Below are positions 8,270 to 17,065 of a stretch of 64,000 nt of DNA, in pieces. The first letter of the stretch is position 1. The number at the start of each line of letters is the position of its first letter. The notes beneath the pieces are model-generated. The model searched no databases and had not been told where the DNA came from. It saw only the letters and a program-made list of their open reading frames with translations. Both the position numbers and the translations under genes were made by a program. The stretch comes from an uncultured Collinsella sp. (lineage in GTDB: Bacteria > Actinomycetota > Coriobacteriia > Coriobacteriales > Coriobacteriaceae), in the NCBI GenBank assembly GCA_905208975.1, contig CAJLRE010000002.1, positions 16,928-80,927 on the forward strand. Reading direction: 5' to 3'.

Positions 8270-9691
8270 CTACTCTATCAGGTCGTTGTGGCGCTCGATA
8301 GCCTCTGCCACCGTGCCGCCCTCGTCCACGATAAGCGAGCGTCGCTTAGGGGACACAATACGCTGTGCGGGATACACGCCACGGTGGCCGCCGGCAAGGT
8401 AGCTAATAAACGAAACGATGACAAAGAACCCGGCGGCCGTGCCGTGGAACAGGTCGATGGCCATCATGCAGGTGGTGATGGGCACGTTGAGGCCGGCGCA
8501 GAACACGCCGAGCATGCCGAGAGCCGCCAGAAAACTGGGGTCAAGCCCGGTAAGGTAACCGATCCAGCCACCGAGTGCCGCACCGATGCCAAACAGGGGC
8601 GTGACCTCGCCGCCTTGGAAGCCCGCGCCCAGGGTAAGCGCTGTGACGACCAACTTGATGGCTGCGTCCGCCAGGGTGGTGTTGCCTGCAAATCCGGCGC
8701 CGGAAAGCCACGTGGAAAGGCCGGCGTAGTCCCAGGCGTCGAGGAGGGCATAGGCGGCCAAAACCACGAGTGCGCCTATGAGTGCGCGGACGAGGTAATT
8801 GGTGATAAAGCGACCGTACAGGCTTTTGACGGTTCGAACCGACCAGGCAAAGAGGCGTGCCGTCAGGCCGAAGATAATTGCGCTGATAACAACGATGACA
8901 ACCGTCCGTGGTGTCATGTTGGGAACGCTGGCGATGACATTCGCCTCGTACTCGGTTCCCAAGGCAAGCGACGTAAAGTAGCCGGTAAACGAGGCGACCA
9001 GGCAGTAGATGCCCGCGGTGTAGTCGATCTTTCCGATAAAGCACATCTCCATGCCAAAGAAAGCTCCGGCAAGGGGCGAACCGAATACGGCGCCAAAGGC
9101 CGACGAGATGCCGGCGAGCATGAGGTCGTGGTGGTCATGCTTTTTGAGGTGGGCGAGGCTCGAGATGTTGCTGGCGATGGTGCCGCCAATCTGCACCGCG
9201 GCTCCCTCGCGACCGGCCGATCCGCCCGTTAGGTGCGTGAGCGTAGAGTAGACGAAGGTGAGGACGGCCATGCGCATATGGATGAGGCGTGTGCCCAGAG
9301 CGGAGTCGATGACCAGGTTGTTGCCTCGTTTGGCAGCAAGGCCGTGGTTTTTGTAGACCCACGCGGTGGCAATGCCCACAACGGGAAGCAATGCGTAGAC
9401 CCACGCGTGGTGCTCGCGATAGTCGGTCGCGATATTCAGCGAGGCCAAAAACGCCCAAGCGGCAACGCCCATGGCGAGCGAGACGATGACGACGAGCACG
9501 AGCAACTTGGCGCTCGCGAGTAGGTTGCGGGCGTTGCGGCGCGTGTCGGCAGCCAAGAGATGCTCGGAGCGGGTGAGCTGTTGCCTGCCTGCCATGATGA
9601 CGTCGTTAAGGGAGAAAAGGCCGCCGTCGTCGAGCGGCTGGGAATGATCCTGCGCCTCGTTTGCGCTTTCGGGTTTGTCGGTAAAAGTCAT
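8270..9691 (-). CDS. CLC family anion channel/antiporter
   Basis: A 473-residue CLC protein with about ten hydrophobic segments after a 60-residue polar N-terminus. SAGREGAAVQIGG holds the gating glutamate (E162), and GFQGGEVTPLFGIGAALG replaces the GxFxP filter motif of chloride-type members. GNNLVID stands where GSGIP is found in classic chloride members. The GGEVTPLF and GNN motifs resemble the fluoride-exporting CLC-F branch, so the substrate may be fluoride. No CBS domains are seen. The start ATG at 9691 has GAGGAA upstream. It is divergent from moeA; no fluoride riboswitch was recognised. Confidence 0.85.
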   Translation of the reverse strand: MTFTDKPESANEAQDHSQPLDDGGLFSLNDVIMAGRQQLTRSEHLLAADTRRNARNLLASAKLLVLVVIVSLAMGVAAWAFLASLNIATDYREHHAWVYALLPVVGIATAWVYKNHGLAAKRGNNLVIDSALGTRLIHMRMAVLTFVYSTLTHLTGGSAGREGAAVQIGGTIASNISSLAHLKKHDHHDLMLAGISSAFGAVFGSPLAGAFFGMEMCFIGKIDYTAGIYCLVASFTGYFTSLALGTEYEANVIASVPNMTPRTVVIVVISAIIFGLTARLFAWSVRTVKSLYGRFITNYLVRALIGALVVLAAYALLDAWDYAGLSTWLSGAGFAGNTTLADAAIKLVVTALTLGAGFQGGEVTPLFGIGAALGGWIGYLTGLDPSFLAALGMLGVFCAGLNVPITTCMMAIDLFHGTAAGFFVIVSFISYLAGGHRGVYPAQRIVSPKRRSLIVDEGGTVAEAIERHNDLIE

Positions 9692-9838
9692 ACGTTCCTC
9701 TTTTGGGTTGCAACACGAGCATTATAAAACGCGGTAAACGCGACGAGCCGGTGGGTTGGTTTTGGTTTTGTTTCGCGGCTTGCGGCCGACAGATGTATTC
9801 GCGGCCGCGGGCCAGGTCTTGAGCAGGCGGCGAGGGAT

Positions 9839-9844
9839 TATACT
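9839..9844 (+). promoter_or_regulatory. possible -10 of the moeA promoter
   Basis: TATACT at 9839-9844 lies about 59 bases before the moeA start. TTGAGC at 9819-9824 is the nearest -35-like hexamer, but the spacing of 14 is short. Confidence 0.3.
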
Positions 9845-9902
9845 GAGATAAACATAAAGAATCGGCGCTTTTGTTGCGCGCCGCAGCATGCTAGAGGTGC
9901 AT

Positions 9903-11165
9903 ATGGCTGAGAAACTCATTCCGTTGGAGGACGCACAGGCGATCGTCTTGTCGCACGTGAATCGCACCGAAGTTGTCGAGATTCCCGTGTGGCAGGCCGC
10001 CGGTCTTCCCTTGGCAGAGGACGCGGTGGCCGATATCGACATTTCGCCGTTTGCCAACAGCGCTATGGACGGATATGCCGTGCGCTCGGCGGACTTGGCG
10101 CAGGCATCTGGCGAGGCGCCGGTGACGCTCGACGTTGTCGGACACGAGGCCGCGGGCCATGTCTTTGAGGGCGTGGTCGGCGTGGGCGAGACGGTCCGCA
10201 TCATGACGGGCGCGCCGGTACCCGAAGGTGCCGATGCCGTGGTGAAATACGAGATCGTCGACGTGCTCGATGGCGACGACAACGAGGGCTCGCGTGTGAG
10301 GTTCTCGGCGCCCGCCAAGGTAGGGGAGAACGTTCGCTCTGCCGCCGAGGAGGCCCATGCCGGCGATGTCGTGATGCACGCCGGCGAGGTCGTGGCCCCG
10401 GCCGGCGCCGGCCTGTTGGCGAGTGCCGGTTACGCAAGCGTGAAGGTGCACGCCGCCCCGCGTGTGGGCATTATCTCGTTGGGCACGGAGCTGGTCGCGC
10501 CGAGTGAACTGCCGGCACGCGGACAGATTCGCGACTCCAACTCGTCGGCGTTGATGGCCGAAGCGCTCGATGCAGGAGCCGAGCCCGTGTTCTACGGCAT
10601 TGCGCCCGATGATGAGCAGGCGATTGCCGAGCTGGTGCATCGCGCCGTGCTGGAGTGCGATTTCGTCATTACGAGCGGTGGCGCCTCGGCAGGCGACTAC
10701 GACTACGTGACGGCGCTCGTTCGGCGCGAGGGCGATGTGCTGTTTGACCGCATCTCGATGCGTCCGGGCAAGGCCATCACGTTTGGCTTGCTTGGGGGTA
10801 AGCCCTACCTGGGACTTTCAGGCAATCCGGCCGCGGCGTATGTAGGCTTTGAGATGCTTGCGCGTCCGGCGATCCGCAAGATGCGCGGCTTTGCCGAGGG
10901 TACGCGTCCCGTGCAGCAGGCGACGCTCACGCACGGCGTGAAAAAGCGACAGCATCGCCGCTTCTTCGATCGCGCCACGGTTTTGCGCGACCCCGAGACC
11001 GGTGAGCTGTTGGTGACCGAGGCCAAGACGCAGAATTCGGCGCTGCTCGGCACGATGCAGCGGGCTAACTGCCTGTTGCGTGTTGACGAAGGACCGTGCG
11101 ACCTCAAGGTGGGCGATGTCGTGGACGTTGTTCGCGTCGACCTGCCCGAGGGCGCCGTGTTGTAG
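9903..11165 (+). CDS. moeA: molybdopterin molybdenumtransferase
   Basis: A 420-residue MoeA, which inserts molybdate into adenylated molybdopterin in the last shared step of cofactor synthesis. The N-terminal domain has SPFANSAMDGYAVR near residue 50, and the middle has MTGAPVPEGADAVV. The third (MogA-like) domain shows LGTELV, QIRDSNS, TSGGASAGDYDYV and GLSGNPAAAYVGFEM. Domain IV is the C-terminal beta domain ending in VVDVVRVDLPEG. The ATG at 9903 has AGAGG upstream; an in-frame ATG five codons earlier overlaps this site. Ten bases separate it from the next gene, with which it forms an operon. Confidence 0.95.
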   Translation: MAEKLIPLEDAQAIVLSHVNRTEVVEIPVWQAAGLPLAEDAVADIDISPFANSAMDGYAVRSADLAQASGEAPVTLDVVGHEAAGHVFEGVVGVGETVRIMTGAPVPEGADAVVKYEIVDVLDGDDNEGSRVRFSAPAKVGENVRSAAEEAHAGDVVMHAGEVVAPAGAGLLASAGYASVKVHAAPRVGIISLGTELVAPSELPARGQIRDSNSSALMAEALDAGAEPVFYGIAPDDEQAIAELVHRAVLECDFVITSGGASAGDYDYVTALVRREGDVLFDRISMRPGKAITFGLLGGKPYLGLSGNPAAAYVGFEMLARPAIRKMRGFAEGTRPVQQATLTHGVKKRQHRRFFDRATVLRDPETGELLVTEAKTQNSALLGTMQRANCLLRVDEGPCDLKVGDVVDVVRVDLPEGAVL

Positions 11166-11175
11166 GAGGAATGCT

Positions 11176-11655
11176 ATGGAGCTGAAGATATCGATCGTGA
11201 CGTGCTCGGATACGCGCGATCTTGCCCAGGACGAGGCTGGAGCCGCACTCGAGGAACTTATCGAGGCGCAGGGCTGGACGGTCGCCTCGCATGTGGTCGT
11301 GCGCGACGACGTCAGCGAGATCGGTGATGCCATTGTGGAAGCCGCCGATGAGTGCCACGCCAATGTCGTGCTCACCTGCGGCGGCACGGGGCTTTCGATG
11401 CGCGATGTGACGCCCGAGGCGACGCGTGCCGTCTGCGAGCGCGATGTGCCGGGTATTGCAGAGGCAATCCGTGCGTACTCCATGACCAAGACGCGCCGCG
11501 CTATGCTCTCGCGCGCTATTTGCATGCAACGAGGTCATACACTTGTCGTAAACTTTCCCGGTTCTACGAAGGCCGCCCGCGAAAGCTGGGAGGCCATAGC
11601 GGACCAGCTGGAGCATGCGGCTCAGATGACAGCGGGCGGCGGACATACCAACTAA
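11176..11655 (+). CDS. mogA: molybdopterin adenylyltransferase (MogA/MoaB)
   Basis: A 159-residue MogA/MoaB-fold protein that adenylates molybdopterin before MoeA acts. The family signature TCGGTGLSMRDVTPEAT is at about residues 73-89, and NFPGSTKAARESWE is near residue 125. AGGAGG lies directly upstream of the ATG and overlaps the moeA stop region. The pairing with moeA supports the role. The two subfamilies MogA and MoaB cannot be separated safely from this sequence. A terminator follows. Confidence 0.9.
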   Translation: MELKISIVTCSDTRDLAQDEAGAALEELIEAQGWTVASHVVVRDDVSEIGDAIVEAADECHANVVLTCGGTGLSMRDVTPEATRAVCERDVPGIAEAIRAYSMTKTRRAMLSRAICMQRGHTLVVNFPGSTKAARESWEAIADQLEHAAQMTAGGGHTN

Positions 11656-11668
11656 GCGGTTTACCTGC

Positions 11669-11704
11669 GGCGGAGCGATCTGAACGGCTGCTCCGCCTTT
11701 TATT
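11669..11704 (+). terminator. terminator after moeA-mogA
   Basis: GGCGGAGC (11669-11676) and GCTCCGCC (11690-11697) pair perfectly and are followed by TTTTATTT. Confidence 0.85.
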
Positions 11705-11747
11705 TGCGCCCAAGGGGACGGCATTCTGTAGGCATGCTTGAAACTAT

Positions 11748-11799
11748 ATTCTCAGACGAGAATAATTTCTCATAATCATTATTCGCATCGAAGTATAAT
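11748..11799 (+). promoter_or_regulatory. modA promoter with two dyads
   Basis: A consensus TATAAT is at 11794-11799. Upstream are two overlapping inverted repeats: ATTCTC-agac-GAGAAT (11748-11763) and GAATAAT-N11-ATTATTC (11760-11784). The second covers the expected -35 region. Such placement suggests a repressor or activator site, possibly for molybdate control. The known ModE consensus (TATATA half sites) is not matched. Confidence 0.5.
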
Positions 11800-11859
11800 C
11801 AAATTACAGAATAAAGCCCGCGGTGGGGTACCCGGGCACAAGGTACGAAAGGGTTGAAC

Positions 11860-12735
11860 ATGTTCGATATGGTTTCTCGCCGCGGATTCGTCTCACTCTC
11901 CGCTGTCGCCGCTGCCGGCCTTGGGCTTGCCGGCTGCTCCGGCAACAAGGAGCCTGAGGCGACCGGCTCCGATGCCGGCTCCGCCAAGGCCTCTTCCAAG
12001 AAGGAAACCGTCGAGCTGCAGGTCTTTGCCGCCAACTCGCTCGAGAAGGCTTTGCCCGAGGTTCAGAAGCTCTACACCGAGCAGACCGGTACCACCTTTG
12101 CCGACACGCAGTTTAAGGCGTCCGGCGACCTCGTTGAGCAGATGCGTGCCGGTGCCACGGTCGACGTGCTCATCACCGCTTCCAAGGGCACCATGGATGA
12201 CTCTGAGACCGTCGAGCTCGTCGATGCCGACACCCGTGAGGATATGTTCGTCAACGATCTTGTGATCATTCGCGCCGAGGGCTCCGACACCAAGGTCGAG
12301 GCCATCGCCGACGTCGCGAATCTGGGCGGCAAGATCGCCATTGGCGACGCCAAGACCGTTCCCGCCGGCAAGTACGCCAACCAGGCGCTGGCTTCTGTGG
12401 GCCTCTATACCGGCACCGAGGGCGACGACGGCGAGTATGCGCCCGAGATCGCCGACAAGGTCGCGCTGGCAGACAAAGTTGGTACCGCCGCCGCCTATGT
12501 GTCCACAGGCGACTGCGTGGCCGGTTTTGTCTACAGCTCCGATATCTTCCGCTACGACGGCATCGAGGAGGCGCTCGTGTGTCCCGAGGACTCGCACAAG
12601 CCCATCGTGTATCCGGGCGCCGTTGCCGAGAGCTCCGAACATGCCGACGAGGCTAAGGCGTTCATCGACTTTTGCCTGTCCAACAAGAAGGCTCAGAAGA
12701 TTTGGGCTAAGTACGGCTTTGAGCTTTCCGCGTAG
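11860..12735 (+). CDS. modA: molybdate ABC transporter, binding lipoprotein
   Basis: A 291-residue periplasmic-type binding protein for molybdate or tungstate. The N-terminus carries SRRGFVSL (residues 6-13), a twin-arginine-like signal, and a lipobox LAGC with the lipidated cysteine at C26. This suggests export, possibly by Tat, and membrane anchoring. The mature part starts with LQVFAANSLEKALPEV, typical of ModA, and contains VDVLITASKGTMD and GKIAIGDAKTVPAGKYA. The ATG at 11860 is six bases after GAAAGGG. It is followed by modB and modC. Confidence 0.92.
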   Translation: MFDMVSRRGFVSLSAVAAAGLGLAGCSGNKEPEATGSDAGSAKASSKKETVELQVFAANSLEKALPEVQKLYTEQTGTTFADTQFKASGDLVEQMRAGATVDVLITASKGTMDDSETVELVDADTREDMFVNDLVIIRAEGSDTKVEAIADVANLGGKIAIGDAKTVPAGKYANQALASVGLYTGTEGDDGEYAPEIADKVALADKVGTAAAYVSTGDCVAGFVYSSDIFRYDGIEEALVCPEDSHKPIVYPGAVAESSEHADEAKAFIDFCLSNKKAQKIWAKYGFELSA

Positions 12736-12803
12736 TGCGGCTTGGCGCGATAATTCCATCGTTTTGTGTTTCACTCCGTCCTTGTATTCGCTTGGAGCTT
12801 TTC

Positions 12804-14246
12804 GTGCTTAATAGATTCCGCATGCTTGTCGCCTGTGCTTTGACCTTCGCGCTTTGCTGGGTGCCGGGATTTGCGTTTGCTGGGGACGCTGAGGACGGGG
12901 CCCAGGTTGCTGCGACCGCTCATGGGCTTTCCTATGGGATCGAGGGTTTTGAGCGGTTGGCCAAGGGGACTGCTCGTGCCATGGAGGGCCAGCCTGAGGG
13001 CTACCGGTTTCCCGTTGACGAGGACGTGGACCTTGTAGTGGCGCCTGCTGCCGATCGCGTTGTGGTGTGGATATCGCCCAAGGCGGTCGAGAAGTATGGA
13101 TTGGATCCGCAGGACAACGAGTGCGTATCGGGTCTCAAGGCCCTCGTCTGTGAGCTCGACAGCGCAAACCGCATGGGAGGTGCGCAGCTAGGGGACGTGG
13201 ATCTTCCTTGGTATGTTACGGCGGAAACAACGTTTGATGCCGGCGGGTATACCTATGGCTTTGATGTGCGTGGTGCGGATGGGGACCGCTATGTGGTAAT
13301 TGCATCAGCCTCGGGTGATGCCAAGGGCGGCGCGCGTTGGCTTGATAGCGCTCAAATGGTAGAAGCATCGTCTGTCGTGTTGCGGGATGAGCGGGGGCCC
13401 TTGACCTCTCTGGCCTCCTTTTTGGGCGACATTGACTATCGCCCGTTTTGGGTGTCTATCAAAACGAGCGGCCTTGCCCTGGTGATTGCCTTTGCACTGG
13501 GTCTGTTTGCCGCGTGGAAGACTATGGGTACCTCGAGTCGCATCAAGGGCCTGCTCGATTCGGTCTTTACGATTCCTATGGTGCTGCCGCCCACGGTCTG
13601 CGGCTTTCTGCTCCTCATGCTGTTTGGCCGCTCGACCGGGGTGGGCCAGTGGCTCATCGCGCACGGCATCTCGATCGTCTTTACCTGGCCCGCGGCGGTC
13701 ATTTCGGCCGTCGTTGTGTCGTTTCCGCTGGTCTACCGCACGGCGCTCGGAGCCTTCGAGAGTCTCGACACGCAGATGCTCGATGCCGCGCGAACCCTGG
13801 GATGGTCCGAGCGTCGTATCTTTACCAAGCTTATGATGCCGCTTGGCTGGCCCTCGATTGCCGCCGGCGCGGTGCTTGCCTTCGCGCGTGCCATGGGCGA
13901 GTTTGGCTGCACCCTGTTCTTTGCGGGCAACTACGCCGGCATTACCCAGACCATCCCCATCGCCATCTACTTTGAGTGGATGGGCGGCAACACGTCGGTG
14001 GCCCTCTTTTGGGTCGCCGTCGTGATTGTGTTCAGTTTCCTGGTCATCCTGTTCATCAATATGTACACGGCGCATTCGCAAAAGTACCGCGGGCGCGGCC
14101 TGTCCCGCGCGGAGCGCAAGCAGGCCAAGCAGCTGGGCAGCCAGGCCGATTCGCTCGACCCAGTGGGCGGCGATGCCTTGTGCATCGATCGCGAGGCGCT
14201 GGCCGAGCTTATGCGCGATGACGCGGCACCGCAGGGAGGTCGATAA
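12804..14246 (+). CDS. modB: molybdate ABC permease with extra N-terminal domain
   Basis: A 480-residue protein whose C-terminal half is a ModB permease: about five membrane helices from residue 214 and the EAA loop (ALGAFESLDTQMLDAARTLGWSERRIF) that docks ModC. Unusually, the first 26 residues form a signal peptide and residues 27 to about 210 form an extracytoplasmic domain I cannot assign to a family. A normal ModB is about 225 residues and lacks both. The last ~60 residues are a charged cytoplasmic tail. The GTG start at 12804 was chosen because GGAG lies seven bases upstream and it gives the signal peptide a basic start (NRFR); ATG 12822 is the alternative. Confidence 0.85.
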   Translation: MLNRFRMLVACALTFALCWVPGFAFAGDAEDGAQVAATAHGLSYGIEGFERLAKGTARAMEGQPEGYRFPVDEDVDLVVAPAADRVVVWISPKAVEKYGLDPQDNECVSGLKALVCELDSANRMGGAQLGDVDLPWYVTAETTFDAGGYTYGFDVRGADGDRYVVIASASGDAKGGARWLDSAQMVEASSVVLRDERGPLTSLASFLGDIDYRPFWVSIKTSGLALVIAFALGLFAAWKTMGTSSRIKGLLDSVFTIPMVLPPTVCGFLLLMLFGRSTGVGQWLIAHGISIVFTWPAAVISAVVVSFPLVYRTALGAFESLDTQMLDAARTLGWSERRIFTKLMMPLGWPSIAAGAVLAFARAMGEFGCTLFFAGNYAGITQTIPIAIYFEWMGGNTSVALFWVAVVIVFSFLVILFINMYTAHSQKYRGRGLSRAERKQAKQLGSQADSLDPVGGDALCIDREALAELMRDDAAPQGGR

Positions 14247-14249
14247 GCT

Positions 14250-15320
14250 ATGTCGCTCGTTTTGGATATCAAAAAGCGCTATCCGGGCTTTACCCTTGAC
14301 ATTCAGCTCGATGCCGGCGAGGAGCGTGTGGCGCTGCTCGGCGCCTCCGGATGCGGCAAGAGCTGCACCTTGCGCTGTATTGCCGGCGTGGAGACGCCCG
14401 ACGAGGGCAAGATCGTCGTCAACGGCGTAACCTTCTTTGACTCGGTGTCGGGCATCAATCTGTCGCCCCAGGAGCGCAAGTGCGCCCTGATGTTTCAAAA
14501 CTATCAGCTGTTTCCCAACATGACGGTGGCCGATAACGTATGTGCCGGTGTAAAGGACGCGGGCGACGCCGCGGCGCGCAGGCAACTTGCCGAGCGCTAC
14601 CTGGGTATCTTTGGACTGGCCGACTTTGCCGACCGCTATCCCGCGCGCCTCTCGGGCGGCCAGCAGCAGCGCGTGGCGCTCGCTCGTATGGTGGCGGCAC
14701 ACCCGGGCATTTTTATGTTCGATGAGCCCATGAGCGCGCTCCACGCGTATCTCAAGAGCGCGCTTGAGCAGAACATGCTCGACCTGTTCGACGTCTGTAA
14801 CCGTACCGTGCTCTACGTGAGCCACGATATTGACGAGGCATGCCGCCTGTGCGAGCGCATTTGCGTGATGCATAACGGGCATGTGGAGGAGATCGGCTCC
14901 GTCGAGGACGTGGTCCGCCGGCCGCAAACCTTGGCTGCGCTGCGTCTGACGGGCTGCAAGAACACAAGCCGGGCGCGCAAGATCGGCGACGAAGAAGTTG
15001 AGGCCCTCGACTGGGGCATGACCTTTAACGTGGGTCGCGAGGTTCCCGATAATGTGGCGTACCTGGGCATTCGCGCAAGCTACTTCCATGTTGACAATCG
15101 CGCGGAGCGGGGTCGCAACAGCTATGATTTGCACGTGGCCCGAGTGAGCGATTCACGCTTTGAGCGCCTGGTGCTGTTGGACGTGCCGCGTACTGATGCG
15201 CCCACGCGTCTGCAGTGGAAGGTCAACAAAGTGGGCATGCCTGTCGACGAGCTGCCGCAAGCAGGCGAGACGCTGCGCATGCATTTTGATGCCAGCAGGA
15301 TCCATTTGGTTTGTCGTTGA
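14250..15320 (+). CDS. modC: molybdate ABC transporter ATPase
   Basis: A 356-residue ABC ATPase, three bases after modB. Walker A is GASGCGKSC (31-39), the signature LSGGQ 134-138, Walker B FMFDE 155-159, and the switch histidine lies in SHD. Two departures are visible: cysteine in place of Ser/Thr after the Walker A GKS, and SALH (162-165) in place of the usual SALD of the D-loop. The C-terminal ~130 residues include a region after LTGCKN that fits a molybdate-binding (MOP/TOBE) regulatory domain. With ModA and ModB it would import molybdate. Confidence 0.9.
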   Translation: MSLVLDIKKRYPGFTLDIQLDAGEERVALLGASGCGKSCTLRCIAGVETPDEGKIVVNGVTFFDSVSGINLSPQERKCALMFQNYQLFPNMTVADNVCAGVKDAGDAAARRQLAERYLGIFGLADFADRYPARLSGGQQQRVALARMVAAHPGIFMFDEPMSALHAYLKSALEQNMLDLFDVCNRTVLYVSHDIDEACRLCERICVMHNGHVEEIGSVEDVVRRPQTLAALRLTGCKNTSRARKIGDEEVEALDWGMTFNVGREVPDNVAYLGIRASYFHVDNRAERGRNSYDLHVARVSDSRFERLVLLDVPRTDAPTRLQWKVNKVGMPVDELPQAGETLRMHFDASRIHLVCR

Positions 15321-15393
15321 TGCGGTGGGCGATGCGGGCGAGGAGGTAGTCCTCGACCGCTTTGTTTCCACTTTACCGCTCGCCGATTTCTAT

Positions 15394-15431
15394 ATGACAA
15401 AATCTTGTCAATCTGATAATTATTTATCAGA
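15394..15431 (+). promoter_or_regulatory. promoter with perfect 20-bp palindrome
   Basis: ATGACA at 15394 and TAATTA at 15417 are spaced by 17 bases and resemble -35 and -10. TGACA-N6-TGTCA (15395-15410) overlaps the -35, and TCTGATAATTATTTATCAGA (15412-15431), a perfect 20-base palindrome, overlaps the -10. This is the AT-rich start of the 445-base gap before the next large gene. It is a good operator candidate. Confidence 0.5.
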
Positions 15432-15469
15432 CAGCGAGGTGTTCGCATCCCGCAGCTGTCGTACGATTG

Positions 15470-15518
15470 TCAACGGTGTTCGCATGGTCGATGACCGTTG
15501 ATATAGTTGACCTCAACT
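15470..15518 (+). promoter_or_regulatory. two further dyads in the leader
   Basis: TCAACGGT (15470-15477) pairs with ACCGTTGA (15494-15501), and AGTTGACCTCAACT (15505-15518) is a perfect palindrome just before the small ORF. They could form RNA hairpins in the leader or bind a dimeric regulator. Confidence 0.4.
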
Positions 15519-15537
15519 GGTTAAGGAGGGTGCGCAC

Positions 15538-15606
15538 ATGCCGCAGACGACATACATTCGCCGCGTTGCCGCGCGTGCCCTATATATCGCTCGGAGCCGC
15601 ATATGA
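15538..15606 (+). CDS. 22-residue small ORF (possible leader peptide)
   Basis: An ATG at 15538 follows AAGGAGG at an ideal spacing of eight bases. It is the strongest ribosome site in this 445-base gap. The peptide is 22 residues, rich in arginine and alanine with three tyrosines, and ends at TGA 15604-15606. It lies 160 bases before the dehydratase-family gene. It may be a translated leader peptide that controls the operon. No family is recognised, and coding cannot be tested from composition at this length. Confidence 0.4.
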   Translation: MPQTTYIRRVAARALYIARSRI

Positions 15607-15765
15607 GCAGGTATGTTCACGGCTCCGGGAGAGACGACGCACAATTAAATAGTCAACCGCAAAGCAGGTTCCCCAAAATTCCGGGTTTGAGCACGGCAGG
15701 GCAATCGCCGCCCGTCGTGCATCGATACCGCTGTTATCCGTTTTTGGTTCGAGAGGGGAACCGCC

Positions 15766-17049
15766 ATGGCTGAAGAATTCGATTTCCATCCGATGTGGGA
15801 GAGCCTCGGCATGAATCTTGCCGACCACGACATGCTGCTGGGCGCCGTGGGCCAGATGTACGGCGATATGTTCTTGACGCAGAACAATCGCCCCAAGTCC
15901 ACGTCCTACCTGGACTTTGTGGCCACCAACATCCACAGCGGCCGTATTAAGGAGATGCTCGACAAGAAGGAGGCCGGCGAGGCCACCAAGATCGTCGGTT
16001 CGTTCTGCGTGTACGTGCCCGAGGAGATCGTGCTTGCCTGTGACGGTATTCCCGTGGGCCTGTGCTCGGGTGCCGATTGGGCAACCGATAAGGTCGAGGA
16101 GCATCTGCCGCGCAACACCTGCCCGCTTATCAAGAGCTTTGCCGGCTTTAAGCTGGGCGAGGTCTGCCCCTACATTGAGTCGAGTGACTTGGTGGTAGGC
16201 GAGAACACCTGCGATGGCAAGAAGAAGGCCTACGAGTTTTTTGCCACGCAAAAGAACATGTACGTCATGGATATTCCCAACGTACACGACGAGTCGACGC
16301 TCGTGACCTGGAAGGCCGAGGTCAAGAAGCTCGCCGCCAAGATCGAGGAAGAGTGCGGCGTCACGATTACGCCTGAGCGTCTGAAGGCCGCCATCCACGC
16401 CGTCAATGAGAAGCGTCGCGCCCTGCAGCGCCTCGCTGCCACGCGCGCTGCCGACCCTGCGCCCATCAGCGGTCTTGACAGCCTGCTGACCGTTCAGGCC
16501 GCCTTTATGGACGACACGCCACGTCTGACCGGAGCCATTAACGATATGGCGGCCGAGTGTGAGCAGCGTGTCGAGGTCGGCGAGGGCGTGGCGCCCAAGG
16601 GGACTAAGCGCATCCTGTACACCGGTACGCCCATGGCCGTGCCCAACTGGAAGCTGTTCAACCTCATCGAGAAAGCCGGTGGCATTGTGGTAGGCGAGGA
16701 GTCCTGCACGGGCTCGCGCTATTACAAGGACCTGGTCGACGAGTCCGGTGAGACGGTCGACGAGATGCTCGATGCCATCGCCGAGCGCTACTTTAAGATC
16801 AACTGCGCCGTCTTTACGCCCAACGACCAGCGTATGAAGGACATTGTCCAGATGGCCAAGGACCTGCATGCCGACGGCATCGTCGACGTGGCCCTGCAGT
16901 TCTGCACGCTCTATGAGATGGAGTCCTTCGCCGTGGAGAAGGCCGCCGAGGAGGCGGGCATTCCGTTCATGCACATCACGACCGACTACGCCGGCGAGGA
17001 CGCAGGCCAATTGCAGACGCGCATCGAAGCTTTCTTGGAAACCATTTAG
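15766..17049 (+). CDS. HgdB-like double-cubane-type protein A
   Basis: A 427-residue protein of the 2-hydroxyacyl-CoA dehydratase D-component / YjiM family. Members bind a [4Fe-4S] or double-cubane [8Fe-9S] cluster and do hard reductions after ATP-driven electron transfer from an activase. Cysteines at 81, 100, 119, 134 and 149, the last in NTCDGKKK, are shared with the next gene, as are C314, C347 and C380. The TGxP position that is TGCP in its paralogue is TGTP here. GAGAGGGG precedes the ATG. The substrate is unknown; no CoA-transferase or amino-acid dehydrogenase is nearby, so a fermentation dehydratase is less likely than a YjiM/double-cubane role. Confidence 0.8.
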   Translation: MAEEFDFHPMWESLGMNLADHDMLLGAVGQMYGDMFLTQNNRPKSTSYLDFVATNIHSGRIKEMLDKKEAGEATKIVGSFCVYVPEEIVLACDGIPVGLCSGADWATDKVEEHLPRNTCPLIKSFAGFKLGEVCPYIESSDLVVGENTCDGKKKAYEFFATQKNMYVMDIPNVHDESTLVTWKAEVKKLAAKIEEECGVTITPERLKAAIHAVNEKRRALQRLAATRAADPAPISGLDSLLTVQAAFMDDTPRLTGAINDMAAECEQRVEVGEGVAPKGTKRILYTGTPMAVPNWKLFNLIEKAGGIVVGEESCTGSRYYKDLVDESGETVDEMLDAIAERYFKINCAVFTPNDQRMKDIVQMAKDLHADGIVDVALQFCTLYEMESFAVEKAAEEAGIPFMHITTDYAGEDAGQLQTRIEAFLETI

Positions 17050-17065
17050 GGCTATACGTTCCGGC

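Noticed and set aside
15467..15652. 62-codon frame across the reductase leader
   Set aside because: It has a poor ribosome site and runs across the dyads. The 22-codon ORF in another frame has the strong site.
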